Of a stretch of 64,000 bases of DNA, positions 47,092-59,939 are shown piece after piece. The stretch is from positions 36,166,066 to 36,230,065 of the forward strand of contig CAMGYJ010000006.1 of assembly GCA_946122785.1 (NCBI GenBank). Direction: 5' to 3'. How positions within the stretch are numbered: the stretch's first letter is position 1; the number at the start of each line of letters is the position of its first letter. A program made the position numbers and the translations under genes. The notes below the pieces were generated by a model. That model did no database searches, was not told the origin of the DNA, and saw only the letters and a list, made by a program, of their open reading frames with translations. Origin of the DNA: Linum tenue (lineage: Eukaryota; Streptophyta; Magnoliopsida; Malpighiales; Linaceae).

Positions 47092-50000
47092 ATGGAGCTT
47101 CCTCAGCGTCCTAGTTTCGGTGGTGAAGGTAGTCTCTTGTCTTAGTCTAAATTACATTGTTTCTTGTGTGTTTTAATTTTCTGATTTTCAAATGAGAAGC
47201 AATTAAGCAGCAGTCGAGTAGGGAGGGTTAATAAAGCGATGGAGCGAAGGGGGTGGTTTTTGGGGCGGGGATTGTTGTGTTGTTATCTGTTGATAAAGGA
47301 AAATGTTTATTTCCGATCCGCAGGAGGAAGGAAACCAACACACGACTTTCTCTCGCTCTACACTAGTCATTCAACGACTAGCCTACAAGATGTCAGCCCC
47401 AGGCCACCTTCTTCTCATCAAGCCCAAGGTGCTCTCTCCCTCCCTCCCCCCCGCTCTCCTCTCATCTGTTTACGACAAAATAAGCTAGTCGTTTATGGTG
47501 ATATAGAATTAAATGATATTGATACAATTTGGTAACTTTATCGAAAATTAATTTTCATTTTGTAGATCAAAATAAGCTCATCCATCCCATATCTAATAGT
47601 GTAATAGAAATATATTAATCTATCATTTACTAACTTTTTACAACCTCAGATCAGATCAGGGTGAATACTATTTTGTAGATCAAAATGAACGTGTCTTGTA
47701 TTTGCAAATATTTTGAAATCGCCTTGTGAAAACAAAACGAGGCAAGGCATGAGGCTGTAAGTTTAAAGTTTGGGGTGGTGGTTGGCAATCACGATTCGAT
47801 GGATGGTTTGTCAAGTGCACGTGACTCCAATTGAAGGATGGGATGGGATCTGGGGTGGTGGTGGGATTGTGCGGCAGTGGGGCCAGCCTGGAAAGGAAAT
47901 AGTGTTTGTTTTCTTTTGCCAAATCCGAAAAGGAAAGAGAAAAGACAGACACACGCTGGATGGATGTACCACTTAACTTAGCATCCACAAGCACCGAGTG
48001 GACGGAAGGAACGTTTCCCTATCAATTTTTTTTATTTTTATTTTTTTTTAACACCCACCCTAGGACGTAGGACCTCTCTTCTCTTTACCCGTGTCCGCGT
48101 GTGTTTGCTGTGTTTCTTACCGCTCTGTTTGGCAACAAGTGGGGTGCAAATTGCAGGAGGGTGCAAGTTGAGGGGCAAATTGCTGGGGGTGCAAATTGCT
48201 GGGGGTGTAAGTGGAGGGGTAAATTGTTGTTTGGATGAAAAAGTAGGGGGTGCAAATAAAGTGCAAAGTAAGTAATTATATTATTTTAAAATAGATTTTA
48301 AAATTATAAAATAGATTTTAAAATTATAAATATTATCATAAAATAATAAAATAAATATTACTATATAATAATAAATATACTTTACTAAAAATAGTTATTA
48401 TATAATAATGCTCAAATAATAATTAATTATAACAATTGTAATAATCATTGATCGAGCGATCTCAAAACTCGAAGCTCAACTCCTAACTGGTCATCCTATA
48501 TAGGGTTTTCGTGTCTAGTTTAATCTTAAATTGTCAAACTTAGTCAAACACGTTCGAATTTGTAAGTTTTAACTATTTAGTCAAATAAAATGAGTTAACC
48601 AAGCAATTTCTCTCTATCTTTTCCACAAACACCTTGTATATCTAATTTTCAATGCAAATTCGATTCAACCAAGAGATCTAGATTTGACTTGACGAACATT
48701 TATAAACTTGTTTCCAGAGTCAAATGGTCAACCCCGAATAATGTTTACATTAATGATATTTATAAAAAGAAGAAATTGATAATATTAATTATTATATAAT
48801 TATATATAACACAATTAGAAAAACAAAATTCCATAATTCCCCCCTCCCCCTCTCTTCCTTCCTTCCTTTGCACCCCAATTCGGGAGGTAAGCCGAAACAG
48901 TAAATTTGCACTCTCGTTTTGCACCCCCCTACTGTTCCAAATTAACCAAACAGGTGCAAATGTGTTGGAAACTGTGTTTACCCCTCACATTTGCACCCTC
49001 CTCCCATTTACCCCTCTTCCCAAACAGAGTGTACAACTACAAGTGCGCTCATCACTCGCATTTCTCCTCACCTCAACTTCTTCTTCTTCTTCAAATCAAA
49101 CATTCACATAATGTTTTGAGTTCTGACCCAATAATAAGAAAATGTACCCCCTTTTCTTTCATGGAAATGGAACATCAGGACTCCTGGATTCCCGCATAAA
49201 AGTTTAGCGGCAACTCAATGTCTCAAATATATACATTTTTTTATAGCTCTAACTCTGACTCTCATGCAACTAGCTAGCCTAGGTGTTGATCAGCTATCTC
49301 TATCTTGGAAACTAGGAAAAGACAAAAAAAGAGGGATTAACTTTAAACAGGAATGCCTTACCATGATGGTTGTGCTCGTATTATGATGACATTATTTTCG
49401 GTTTGAGTTTTTATTTTTGGGCGTGAGTGTTTGTTGTAGGTTTTCTTTGAGTTTGGGGTTGGGGTAGCCAAGTAGGAGAAGGATTTCGGTTAGAGTTAGG
49501 TTAAGTATTAGGCTTTTCTAAGCCTATGAATATGTACATTTGACATTAGTTACGTATCAATCAAACAAATCAAAAGTTTATGGACACCAAGTCTTTCTCT
49601 CGCTTGTGAATTACAAGCAAAACCCTTGAATCGTGGGTTACGGTTCATCATATTAATTAGATAGGGAGGGTAGGAATAATTATGCTTTGATTTCCGTTGG
49701 ATTAGGGATGTCAATGGGTCGGGTCGGCGGCGGATAGTGCATATCAGTTAACCTATCCAAAGTAGTTCGGGTTTTACCCATACCCATACCAACATGTGAA
49801 ACGAGTAGAAAATCAAAACCATGCCAATACCCGTTCTAGTTTTGGATATCCACGGTTATCCATGGGTAATAATTTCTCTTCATAACTCTAACAAATATGT
49901 TAACATTCATACGTATTCTCACATTACCTAAGAGGAAAATTACAACAATACTTCACTAGAATGAAAAAAATTAATTAAAACAACACAATTTCATGAAAAT

Positions 50001-53000
50001 ATTATATATATATATATATATGCTATATATAAATTATGTTAGAGAAAATAATGATTATTTATAGACAAAATACATGTCCATGTGTATAATCGGGTAGGTT
50101 TGGATGGTGAGAAATCCATGGCCACCCATTACCCGCAATATTCGGGTTCGGGTTTTACCCATACCCACTAAATGTCCTTCAGGTTCGACTTTTACCCCTA
50201 ATCGATTAGACCGGATTCGGACGGATATCCACGATTACAGATATTTTTACATCTCTAGCCGGGATCCCGGTAACCAAGCTTTCACCGGGAATGAAAACCA
50301 AAGAAAAAGGGTTGTCCTTGTCGGGGGAAGCCAAAACCAGTGATATACTCTACTCTACTCTACTCACTCACTCTCTTTGATGACTGATTGTTGTGCATGC
50401 ATGCTAAACACGGCCATCGTTTCACATTTACATAGGTACAGCACGGGTTAGAGTGAGTAGTTAACATGAATAATATATATATTTAATTATTCATATGTTG
50501 TGTTGCCTTGATGCTTGAGTAGGTGGCTACCTCAAGACTCACGATTTTCTTCAACCGCTAGAACGGGGAGGCGGTCCACCTTGCGCCGCTGTAGCCAAGG
50601 AAGAAGGCGAGGGCGAGGAAGCAACCCCTGCAACTTCCGTGGAACATACACTTCCTGGAGGTATTGGGACGTACACTATCAACCATGTTTCACATTTCAA
50701 CAATCCTCAAACCACTACCACTGTTGTCGACACAAACGATGAGACTTCCAATTCTACTTGTTACACCGGAACCGGAAGTGGGTTCACCCTTTGGGATGAA
50801 ACTGCACTCAACAAGGGAAAGACAGGGAAGGAGAATAAGAATATTATGACCCACACCTCCAACGCCCTCCTAATAGGTACCTCTCCTAACTCCATCTCCC
50901 TCTTTTTTCTCTTTCCTTTCCGCCTTGTGTTTCTCTAATTTCAAGTGTGAGAGTTGAGCTCAAATTACAAAATCAATACGAGGTAAAGAAAATCAAATAA
51001 AAATAAATAAAACCTATTGTTATTAAATGAGAAAAGTTGACGTAAGATAAAAAATGAAGTTTAATTTGACCATAAGATAATAAAACTTACATGAGATAAA
51101 ATTTTAACTTCAAACCTTTTATTTGTTTAACAACATACTAATCATATACACTATTTTCATTATATTTTGAAATTCATGTTTCTATACTTAATGTTTATTT
51201 ATCAAACACCCAAATACGAGAAATATATTAAGGACTCGTTTCGAGAAAAAGATTTGTACCATAAATTCATTCAATCCATAGCTTTGACATAAAGTAATGT
51301 TTTTTTTTTTTTTGCTACCTTTTGTATTACGAATTTTAGTTTCAGAAATTTCAAATTCATAAAATCTATAGACATCAATCTCTCATTATATTTTGATTTG
51401 TGAGATTCTTTCTCCTACTATCTATTTTTGTTTTGTTCATTCCATTAAAGAACCTTACAAATAAATTCTCATTTTTTTTTGTGTTACTTTAATTCTTTTG
51501 GTTAAGGATAAAAATGTCATTTCATAAATAATTAGAATCTATATTTTAATTGGATGTTAACAATCACAATAACCAAATAATTTCTTAAATTTTTTTTCTC
51601 AATAATCCACAGAATTAGAATCTTTAGATTGTTGATAATCTAGAGATTTAGACTACAATTCTCCAAACGAGCCCTAATACTCTCCGGTCGAGGCACCCGA
51701 GCACACTCTGACCCCGCCCCGGTTAGGGATGACAATTTTGTTCAAACCTATGAATATTTTCTTATCCAACCAATTGAGTTTCGTATGAAATTCAAATACA
51801 TGTTAAATGGGTAGAGTTTGATAGATTTATACCCATATTCATTTATTTGGGTTGAGTTTTTAATCCAGGGTTTGAGTTTGTACCATACCCATATGCAATT
51901 TATAATTTGGTAACTAAACTAATAGAACTTTATATTCCCTAAATTCAAAAAAATTTGTACATAAGTCCTGAATATCGATGGAAAATTATATTTTAGTAAT
52001 TAAATTTTTGTGCTTTACGTTTTGACACCTTAACTTTTAAGTGTTACAAATAGGTCCAATTTTTTTATGTTTAAAACAACCTCAAATAAATGGGCATATA
52101 CCCAACCCATGCTCATTTAATTTATGGAAGCAATACTCAAATACAACCCAAACTCATATACAAACTCCAAAACCCATTATATACTTCACCCATACCCTAT
52201 ACATAATGAATGAGTTATTTGGGTTTGGATAAATTTACCCATTGATGAGTAATTGTCATCACTAACTCCATATCTAACCCAAACCTATTACAAACTCTCA
52301 TACCCATATATACTTCAACAATGTTCTACACATAATAAATTAGTTATTTGGGTTTGGATATATTTACCATAGATGCATAATTGTAATCCATAACTCCATG
52401 CATGTGTGTTATATTTAAGTTCGTTCAACCATGGAAGAAATATACCATGTGAACGACCTTGAGTTTCTTAAATTTACGTCATTTTTCTCTATGGACATAC
52501 TACATGTGAGAGTATGAAGCTGTGATTACCCCTAGTGGATTTTATTCTCTCCAATAAACTAAAATACGAATTGGTCTTTTATAAAATTGATCCACTAGTC
52601 GAGTCTTGTTTTTAAAATTATTGCGCTATGTATATGCATTTTTCTTCTTCTTAAATATTGTCTACCAAAAAAGGTCAAGATGAAGAAAATAATAATAACA
52701 GTTGTGTTCAATATTAACTAATCTCATGTTATACTGTGGTATCAAATTATTTAGTTAATAAATTTTAACTAGTGAAGATTGTGTTATTTCATAGTATCGA
52801 AGCAATCTATGATATATAATTATTTTTAAAAATTAAATAAGACATTTGCTCACATAATCTATGTGTTAAACTTCATATAGGGTGAGATATATAATTTAAC
52901 GATCCTTTGAATTATCAAAATGTAACTCATATAGATCGATTAGCTCATAATTCGATAATCGAGTTGGCTCTCAAGTCACAATGTTGAGAGTTGGGATCTC

Positions 53001-56000
53001 TCATGAGCTCTAAACGAGTCATCTCACGAGTTGAGCTCAACAAGCCACTGAGTCGAGCTAGCTCGCGCGCTGCAGAATGCTAAGCTCAAGCTCGACTCAT
53101 TAATAAACGAGCCAAGTTTCGAACAAACTTTTTCCGAGTCGAATGCCGGGCCGCTGACAACAACTCAACTCATTTGCAGCCCTACGATTCCCAACTACCC
53201 AAAAGGACCATGTGCACTTTGTTTCTTGTGAATGAACGATAAGGTTAAAGACATAATGCTATGCATAATCTTGTTATAAATAGAGCACTTCTACTATACT
53301 ATATAGCATTGGTGCTTTAATGTACAACTTGAAGTTGTACCATAGGATTAAATGAATAAGTTTAGGTTGTACCATAAAGGAATTTGTATCATTATGTTAT
53401 GGTACAACTTTACAACTTGAAGTTGTACCATCACATAAGGTACAAGTTTAAGTTGTACCATAAAAGAATTTGTACAAAAGTATAGGTACAATCTGAAGTT
53501 GTACCATAACGTTAAAGATACAATTTCAAGTTGGTGCTTTAATGTACAACTTGAAGTTGTACCATAGCATTAAATGAATAAGTTTAGGTTGTACCATAAA
53601 GGAATTTGTATCATTATGTTATGGTACAACTTTACAACTTGAAGTTGTACCATCACATAAGGTACAAGTTTAAGTTGTACCATAAAAGAATTTGTACAAA
53701 AGTATAGGTACAATCTGAAGTTGTACCATAACGTTAAAGATACAATTTCAAGTTGTACCATAAAGGCAAAAACCTATAGCACCAATGCTATATAGCATTG
53801 TAAAATTCCTATATAGCATTGTAAAATTCCTCTTATAAATAATCACACGTTTATGAAAAATATCTTTTTGGTTTTAAATCATAATTTTCTTATGAATCGG
53901 GTATTGGTTGTATTTCATCAAATTTCCAAAGTAGTAATGACAACAAACTCTGCCAAGTGAGTAACAAACAAGTAGGCTAGCTCTACAATACTTGTCAAAC
54001 AAAATCCAAGCAACAACATACAATTTTCAAATAAAGAACTGGGTAGTAATACTGGGAATCAACAGTAGGCTGACATCTCTTTTGACTAAGATGAGCAGCT
54101 CACTCGCATCCTTGTGCCTTCCACCATACTTCATCAGACATACGTAGCTAATAGAGCCTGCCAAATGAGTTTTCCAGCTTGAGCAACCTTTAAACACATT
54201 CATCGCCCACTGAAGCTCTATCTGGCATTGATCTCTAGGGAAACAGTCCTGCATATGAAAACAGAACATTCTGCAAACAAGTGGTCCTTTGTCTCCAGAA
54301 CACAATCACAATACACACATCCAACTGAGCCTGTATCCTTGAACCTTATCCCCAGTAATTATGTAATCACTGATAAATCAGATGATTATTGTAGAGCAGT
54401 AACCTATTATGGATCGGTAAATTGTACCACACTCTAAATAAATATTTTGTTGATGATCAATATGTATACACTTCCATTTCGTGGGTTTTGTTTAACCGAC
54501 TAGACTAGACTAGACTAGGTACCAGTTCTGGCTGACGTTACTTTTGGTGTGGCAGGTAAACAAACAGAAGCGAGGCCTTCAACCAACTACCACAGCAACC
54601 ATTTCAGCTCTCTTTCTCCTCCTCAGTTTGTCGCTTTCTCCCCCATTCTGTTTTTCCTTGTCTGTCTTCACTTGTACTGAGCTTCATCCGAACCGAACCA
54701 CTGAAAATTGCCATCTTTATCAGGGCAGCAGGGCACAAGAGAAAGAGCTTTATGGAAATGATGAAGTCAACAAAGGTTGATGAAGATTTGGACGATGAGG
54801 AGGATTTCATTCTTAAGAAAGAAAGCCCAGGCAAAGGTATGTCTGCTGATTGATGAGTTACTTGTGTAGAATGCGGTCGGGTCTTCTGCCATGTTCTGTT
54901 CTGGCCTCTTTCTCGCCTCATATTTCTTGTTAACTTGCCAGCGGAGGACTTGAATGTAAGAGTTGATGGCAAGAGCTGTGACCAGAAAGCTAACACTCCA
55001 CGGTCAAAACATTCCGCCACCGAGCAACGTAGGAGGAGCAAGATAAATGACAGGCATGTCACCATCGATCTCCTCTTCTGGAACTTCACTGTAATTTCAT
55101 TCATTCATTCATTCATTCATCCTCTGGAACATGTTGATAATTGTGGCTTCATGTTCCAGATTTCATATGTTGAGAGAAATCATACCCCATAGTGATCAGA
55201 AGAGAGACAAGGCATCATTCCTGTTAGAGGTTTGTATTTCATTCCCAAATCCGATCCCACTTGTTGTTCGTCAGTTTTTCATTTTGGTGTTGGTTTTGAT
55301 CTTGATTGGAACGCCTGCCTCTTTTCTTTTCCCAGGTGATTGAGTACATTCAGTTTCTACACGACAAGGTTCATAAATATGAACAAGGCTCATACCAGGG
55401 ATGGAGCCTTGAAGCTGCAAAATTGGTGCAATGGGTAAACACTACCTACTTTACTTTTCTCGATCGTAATTGCAGAAATCCGTGCGCATACGCAAAGCAG
55501 GATGGACGAGCTTGGTGCTTGTTGCTGCTACTCAACTCAACTCAACTCATTGTTTTACTCTGTTTTCTACTTGAGCAGAGAAGCAACAATAGGACTGCAG
55601 AAAGTTACGTCGACCAGTCAAGAGTTACGAATGAGGATGCTAATTCATCCGGGTTACAATATGCCCCAAAGTTGGATGACAAGAATGCGTCAATCTCTGC
55701 CACCATCCCCGGCCTTGGCGCGCAGAAACCAGCCGACTCTGATACAAGCTCCGCTACTACTCCCAAAGCAATGAATCATCATCATCACCATCATTCTGGA
55801 ATACCAAATAAAGCAATGCCGTTTCCAATGTCACTGCAGACCAACCCATTAAATCCGGTGAGAGCTTGCAGTGGTACCTCGGCTCAACCTTCCCTTCAGG
55901 TTAAAACGAACATCGACAGCGTTACAACTCAACCACAATCCCAACCAGGCCATTTCAGACCTAATGGGTTTGTCCACGCTGGCGACCACCTCAAGGACCA

Positions 56001-56470
56001 AGACCTGAATGTTGAAGGTGGTACGATCAGTATCTCAAGTGCATACTCTCGCGGGTAAGTGTGTGTCGTCTTCCAGTAAATTTCATGTCGATTGATTCGA
56101 ATTGAATGATAATTATGAGCCTATCTTAGTTTTTTGGGGTTTGAGATATGGGTTTGGGAATGGATAATGCAGGCTACTGAGCAATCTCACAGAAGCACTA
56201 CGGAGTTCAGGAGTGGACTTGTCACAGGCCAGCATCTCTGTACAGATTGAGGTTGGAAAGGGATCCAATATGGCTTCGTCGTCCATTGCCAAGGTAGGTG
56301 CAAATCAACAATTTCCCGCGCTGTCTTCTCATTGTCGTCGGTCGATTTCTGTGGGTATTAACCAGATTTATGCCTTCATATGATCTCAATAGGATAATGA
56401 AAGTGAAGTACTGTTTAGCAATCAAGGGAAAACGAGTCAAGTTCTCAAGAAGCCGAAGACTAAAAGCTAA
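47092..56470 (+). CDS. BIM1: BIM1-like bHLH transcription factor (BES1-interacting Myc-like)
   Basis: Eleven exons: 47092-47128, 47324-47428, 50523-50876, 54556-54673 (end uncertain), 54724-54836, 54942-55053, 55160-55229, 55336-55434, 55579-56054, 56173-56293, 56393-56470; about 560 aa. Hallmarks in order: MELPQRPSF start, GRKPTHDFLSL, LKTHDFLQPLE, LPGGIGTYTI, SGFTLWDE, SFMEMMKS with DEDLDDEEDFILKKE, then the bHLH (about 261-320) with the E-box-reading triad H266, E270, R274, and near the C-terminus a SSGVDLSQASISVQIE block. Arabidopsis BIM1 has the same order and similar length; it partners BES1 in brassinosteroid responses, and that role is inferred here. Intron 6 is GC-AG (gacag|gcatg). 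Introns 2 and 3 (3.1 and 3.7 kb) hold transposons. Confidence 0.88.
48122..49032. mobile_element. MITE in BIM1 intron 2
   Basis: Left end CTCTGTTTGGCAACAAGTGG and right end ...CTTCCCAAACAGAG are inverted. Both are followed inward by repeated 'ggggtgcaaatt' motifs, with an AT-rich core. Harbinger/Tourist-like in style; target duplication not certain. Confidence 0.6.
49703..50257. mobile_element. hAT-like MITE in BIM1 intron 2
   Basis: Termini TAGGGATGTCAATGGG and ...TTACATCTCTA, with a GGGTTTTACCCATACCC-rich interior. The flanking 8 bp match poorly (CGTTGGAT/GCCGGGAT), so it is older than the family members with perfect duplications. Confidence 0.6.
50877..51723. other. BIM1 intron 3, left part
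   Basis: T-rich intron sequence with poly-T runs (about 51300, 51472). No gene recognised. Confidence 0.5.
51724..52264. mobile_element. hAT-like MITE in BIM1 intron 3
   Basis: Termini TAGGGATGACAATTTTG and AATTGTCATCACTA are inverted. The interior contains GGGTTTGG/ACCCAAAC motifs. No matching 8-bp duplication. Its right ~125 bp is repeated just downstream. Confidence 0.65.
52140..52395. repeat. ~127-bp tandem duplication of the hAT-like right end
   Basis: The block ending 'gtaattgtcatcactaactcca' recurs as 'ataattgtaatccataactcca', with shared 'gagttatttgggtttggat' text. Diverged duplicate. Confidence 0.65.
53299..53795. mobile_element. MITE rich in short hairpins, BIM1 intron 3
   Basis: Inverted ends CTATATAGCATTGGTGCT and AGCACCAATGCTATATAG. 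The interior is built of repeated GGTACAA-TT...AA-TTGTACC half-palindromes, including TACAACTTGAAGTTGTA. After the right end, 'tatatagcattgtaaaattcc' occurs twice in tandem. Confidence 0.7.
53311..53754. repeat. 222-bp tandem duplication, nearly identical
   Basis: The unit starting ggtgctttaatgtacaactt at 53311 recurs at 53533. By eye the copies differ at about one base (ccataggatt against ccatagcatt). Confidence 0.9.
54027..54305 (-). CDS. unidentified ORF antisense in BIM1 intron 3
   Basis: 92 codons with natural-looking composition (Cys and Trp present, no low complexity). No family recognised and no splice partners found. Could be a stranded exon of another gene or chance. Confidence 0.2.
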   Translation of the reverse strand: MCSGDKGPLVCRMFCFHMQDCFPRDQCQIELQWAMNVFKGCSSWKTHLAGSISYVCLMKYGGRHKDASELLILVKRDVSLLLIPSITTQFFI

Positions 56471-56726
56471 ACTCAACCAAATTCTTCCTTTTTTGCTTCT
56501 CGTTTGATCTTACCTTTTTTTTTTTCTTTTTTCTTTTTACTTAACGAATTAATTCATTTTTACGGAGGGTGAGGTTTATTCATGTCTTTCTCCTTGTTAT
56601 AGTCAAATGAACTTACCTGGCCAATTAAAGATAGAGAAACCAAAATGATGACGATGATGATTGTACATGTAATTGCTTTCAATTTTCAGGTGACCAAGAT
56701 AGGTCCCTCCTGACAACTTAAATGTG

Positions 56727-56727
<1 letters not shown>

Positions 56728-56796
<69 letters not shown>
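56728..56796. repeat. (ATT)23 microsatellite
   Basis: 69 bp of perfect ATT units about 250 bp after the BIM1 stop codon, probably in or just past the 3' UTR. The poly-Tyr ORF across it is an artefact. Confidence 0.95.
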
Positions 56797-57119
56797 GGAT
56801 CGAAACAACATTCTACCAGAATATTAAATTCTTGTTGTATAGTGTTGAATTGTGTCCCTCTTTGTATTTCTTATTATCTTTGAGTACCTTTTCTGTTATT
56901 TTATTTGTAACCTAATCACCCTAAGGAGCAACGTAAGTCGTAAACATGGTATATTAGCAGTGGATGGTGCCGAGACTGGATATATGCACACCTACTATAC
57001 TGCTACGAATAATAAGATAACATGAGAGCATTGGCTTTTCGTCGAGTAGTCTCGTTCTCATTGAACAGGAAATCACGTAAATCGTTGTATTGTGCTTCCG
57101 CATTTTAGTAGATTTTACA

Positions 57120-59870
57120 TAGTATCAGAGAGGTCATGATCCAACTCTAACTCGGGTTGGATCCGGTCCTTAAGCCTCATTGTTTAAGGAGGTTCTTAAA
57201 CTATTTTTATTGGCTGATACTAGATTAGGTAGTTAATTAGGGGTTAGTAGTTAATAGTTAGTTAGTTAGTTAGTTGGAATAAATAAGATATTATGAAAAT
57301 ATAATTAATATTACTCATTAATGATTCTCTTTCTCTCTCTTCCTTGATTTTCTTCATAACCCTCTCTCTCCACTACAATTAAAAAGAAATTCGAAATTAA
57401 TTTAATTAAATATTATTATTTAATATTTAATAAATTCGAACTTAATATTTTTATTTTTTAAAATGAAATTTGAAAATTAAAAATATATGCTCTCTCTCAC
57501 TTCGTGGTAGGGCTGGCTATTTGGTCCGGGACTGTTTGGTTTTACCCGAAACCGGATCGTATAACCCGGACTGGGACCGAATAGCAAACAATACAATCTC
57601 ATATTCGGGCTTAGATTTGAGGTAAAAAAATCGGATAAAGACCGGATAAGAGACCCCCAACACCTAAAATCAAGATCAAATTAGGACCGGACCGGGTCAA
57701 GACCAGATTGTATCCAATCCAATCTTTGGTCTTTATATTCCCGAAAAGACCGGACTGGGACCGGATCAATTTGGTCCAATTTAACCGGACCGGACCGTAT
57801 AGCCACCTAGGGCTGGCTATTTGGACCGGGACCGGATGAAAAACCGGAAACCGGACCGTATAACCCGGACCGAGACCGGACCGGGACCGGATAGTAAACA
57901 ATCCAATCCAATCTTTGGGCTTAGATTTGAGGTAAAAAACCGGATAAAGACCGGATAAGAGAGCTTAACACCCAAAACTTAAGGGTAATTTGCATAAACG
58001 GTCACAAACCTTTGCACTTAGTACAAAACTTAACCAACTCCTCACCCTTTTAGGCCTTAGGCCACTCAAATTCCCACAATCTCAATATAAAATCAAGACC
58101 GAATTGGGACCTGACCGGGTCAAGACCGGACCGGATCAAGACCGGAATGTATCCAATCCAATTTTTGGTCCTTATATTTTCAAAAAAACCGGACTGGACC
58201 GGATCAATTTGGGCCAATTTAACCGGACCGGACCGTATAGCCACCCCTACTTCGTGGCAACTTGCAATACAGTATTAACATTTTGCAATGACATTATCAA
58301 CATTTATGAAATGACATTATTATTATACCTCATCATTATTAACGACTTCAATATACTTATCAATTCCTTATAATTACATTATTAACAATTTTGGATCAAT
58401 TATTACTGTTTTATAGTTTCGTCATCAACGCCTATGAATGAATCATTAAAGTTATGTAACATGGACATTAACAGCTTGAATAACAATATAATTGATTTAC
58501 AACATCTTTAGTACTAATGATTCACATTTTCACATCATGTTTATAACTATCAAGTCATGGCCTCTTCCAATGATTTCTAATGACATTATTAATGTTTTAT
58601 GATCAATTAATATTGTTTTACATTATCATTCTCATTGATCATAAAGCACAATACTGATTTTCAACATCTTGGGTAGTTGTGACATAGTGCACCTGTGTGA
58701 TTCAGTCAAACAAACATTGTCCAGAAAAAGATTAGCTCAAGCAAACCAACATTCACGCCTCAACACCAAACTTTTAATAACAATACAATAAATCATTGTT
58801 AACGAAAAGTACTTCGTTGAAAATAAACACAAAACATCAATGTAAAAATGTCCGACTTCAACATTATAAATGACATTAAACTTTTAATAAAGATATTAAA
58901 AATCATTAATATCGAATGATCAAGTCATTGATAAGGAAATAGATTTTTGTAATAAAAAATATTAATAATATTCAGATGCAATGTTTAATGTCAAATAGCA
59001 CTAAAAACGCATTAATAAGTAACATGTGTTTAATGGATAATGCATCCAAAAACTTACTTTGATAATGCTAGCAACTAATGATTGTTAAGTACCTTATTAG
59101 ATATTATTAATATCTTATTTTTCAAACATTGATAATGCTTATACACACCTATTAATAATGACACCAACTACGTTACTAACTTAGACTGAAAGATTATTAA
59201 TCATAGTTATATCAGTTAACGTAAATTCACTTTTGCTAATGTCATAAACAAACGAATACCTAACAAGTATGCTTCTTTATAATGATATTTGGCAAAGTTA
59301 CAAACATAAACGAAAAAATATTAATAATTCAAATCACTAAACATAAGCAATCTTACATATGAAATAAATTATTAAAAACATGTCGAACAACATTAATAAT
59401 AACACAAACGAATACCTAACAACAAAAAATTCCAAACCCATGCAATGAAAAACCCTAATGATGATTCAATTTATAAATATTGATAATGTAATTATAAAAT
59501 GTTAATACTTAATACTAATAGGAAGTTGCTAAGATGTGAGAGAGGAATATATTTTAAATTTCAATTTCCATTTTAGAAAAGGAAAATGATTAAATTCGGA
59601 TTTTATTAAATATTAAATAAAATTAATTTAATATTTCTTTGTAATTATAATGTAGAGAGAGGGTTATGGAGAAAATCATGGGAGGAGAGAGAAAGAGAAT
59701 CATTAATTAATTATATTAATAATATTTGCATAACCCCATTTACCCTTAACTACCTATTAACTACTAACCCCCATTAACTACCTAATCCACTATCAACCAA
59801 TAGAAAGGCTTTAAGATTCTCCTTAAGAAATGAGAGGACTTGAACTCAAGCCACTCTAAAGTAGGCGATT
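57120..59870. mobile_element. element with ~350-bp inverted repeats, interrupted by an hAT-like insert
   Basis: The left arm (57120-57499) and right arm (about 59520-59870) are diverged complements. Examples: 'gattaggtagttaattaggggttagtagttaa' near 57223 and 'ttaactactaacccccattaactacctaatc' near 59757. The centre (58258-59510) is AT-rich with many attaataat-type repeats and no ORF. The exact ends and target duplication are not resolved. Confidence 0.65.
57508..58249. mobile_element. hAT-like tandem dimer with perfect 8-bp target-site duplication
   Basis: Outer termini TAGGGCTGGCTATTTGG and TATAGCCACCCCTA, flanked by CTTCGTGG on both sides (57500-57507, 58250-58257). An internal junction 'tatagccacctagggctggctatttgg' at about 57798-57824 joins a complete right end directly to a complete left end. 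Two family units therefore share one terminus. Interior DNA is ccggacc/ggtccgg-rich. Confidence 0.85.
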
Positions 59871-59939
59871 TCTACCCAAATAGCAATTGGCTCTTCTCGC
59901 AAGTTGAGATTATTTGATCGTGTTCCATCATTATCTTAA

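Noticed and set aside
54544..54780. Start codon at 54544 for a separate short protein
   Set aside because: The frame used by this ORF lacks BIM1 similarity; the other frame of the same DNA continues BIM1 exon 4.
55306..56058. Continuous 250-aa ORF through 55435-55578
   Set aside because: It reads through an intron. Splicing 55434 to 55579 restores the BIM-type sequence LVQW-RSNN.
56724..56915. ORF with a long tyrosine run
   Set aside because: Translation of an (ATT)23 microsatellite.
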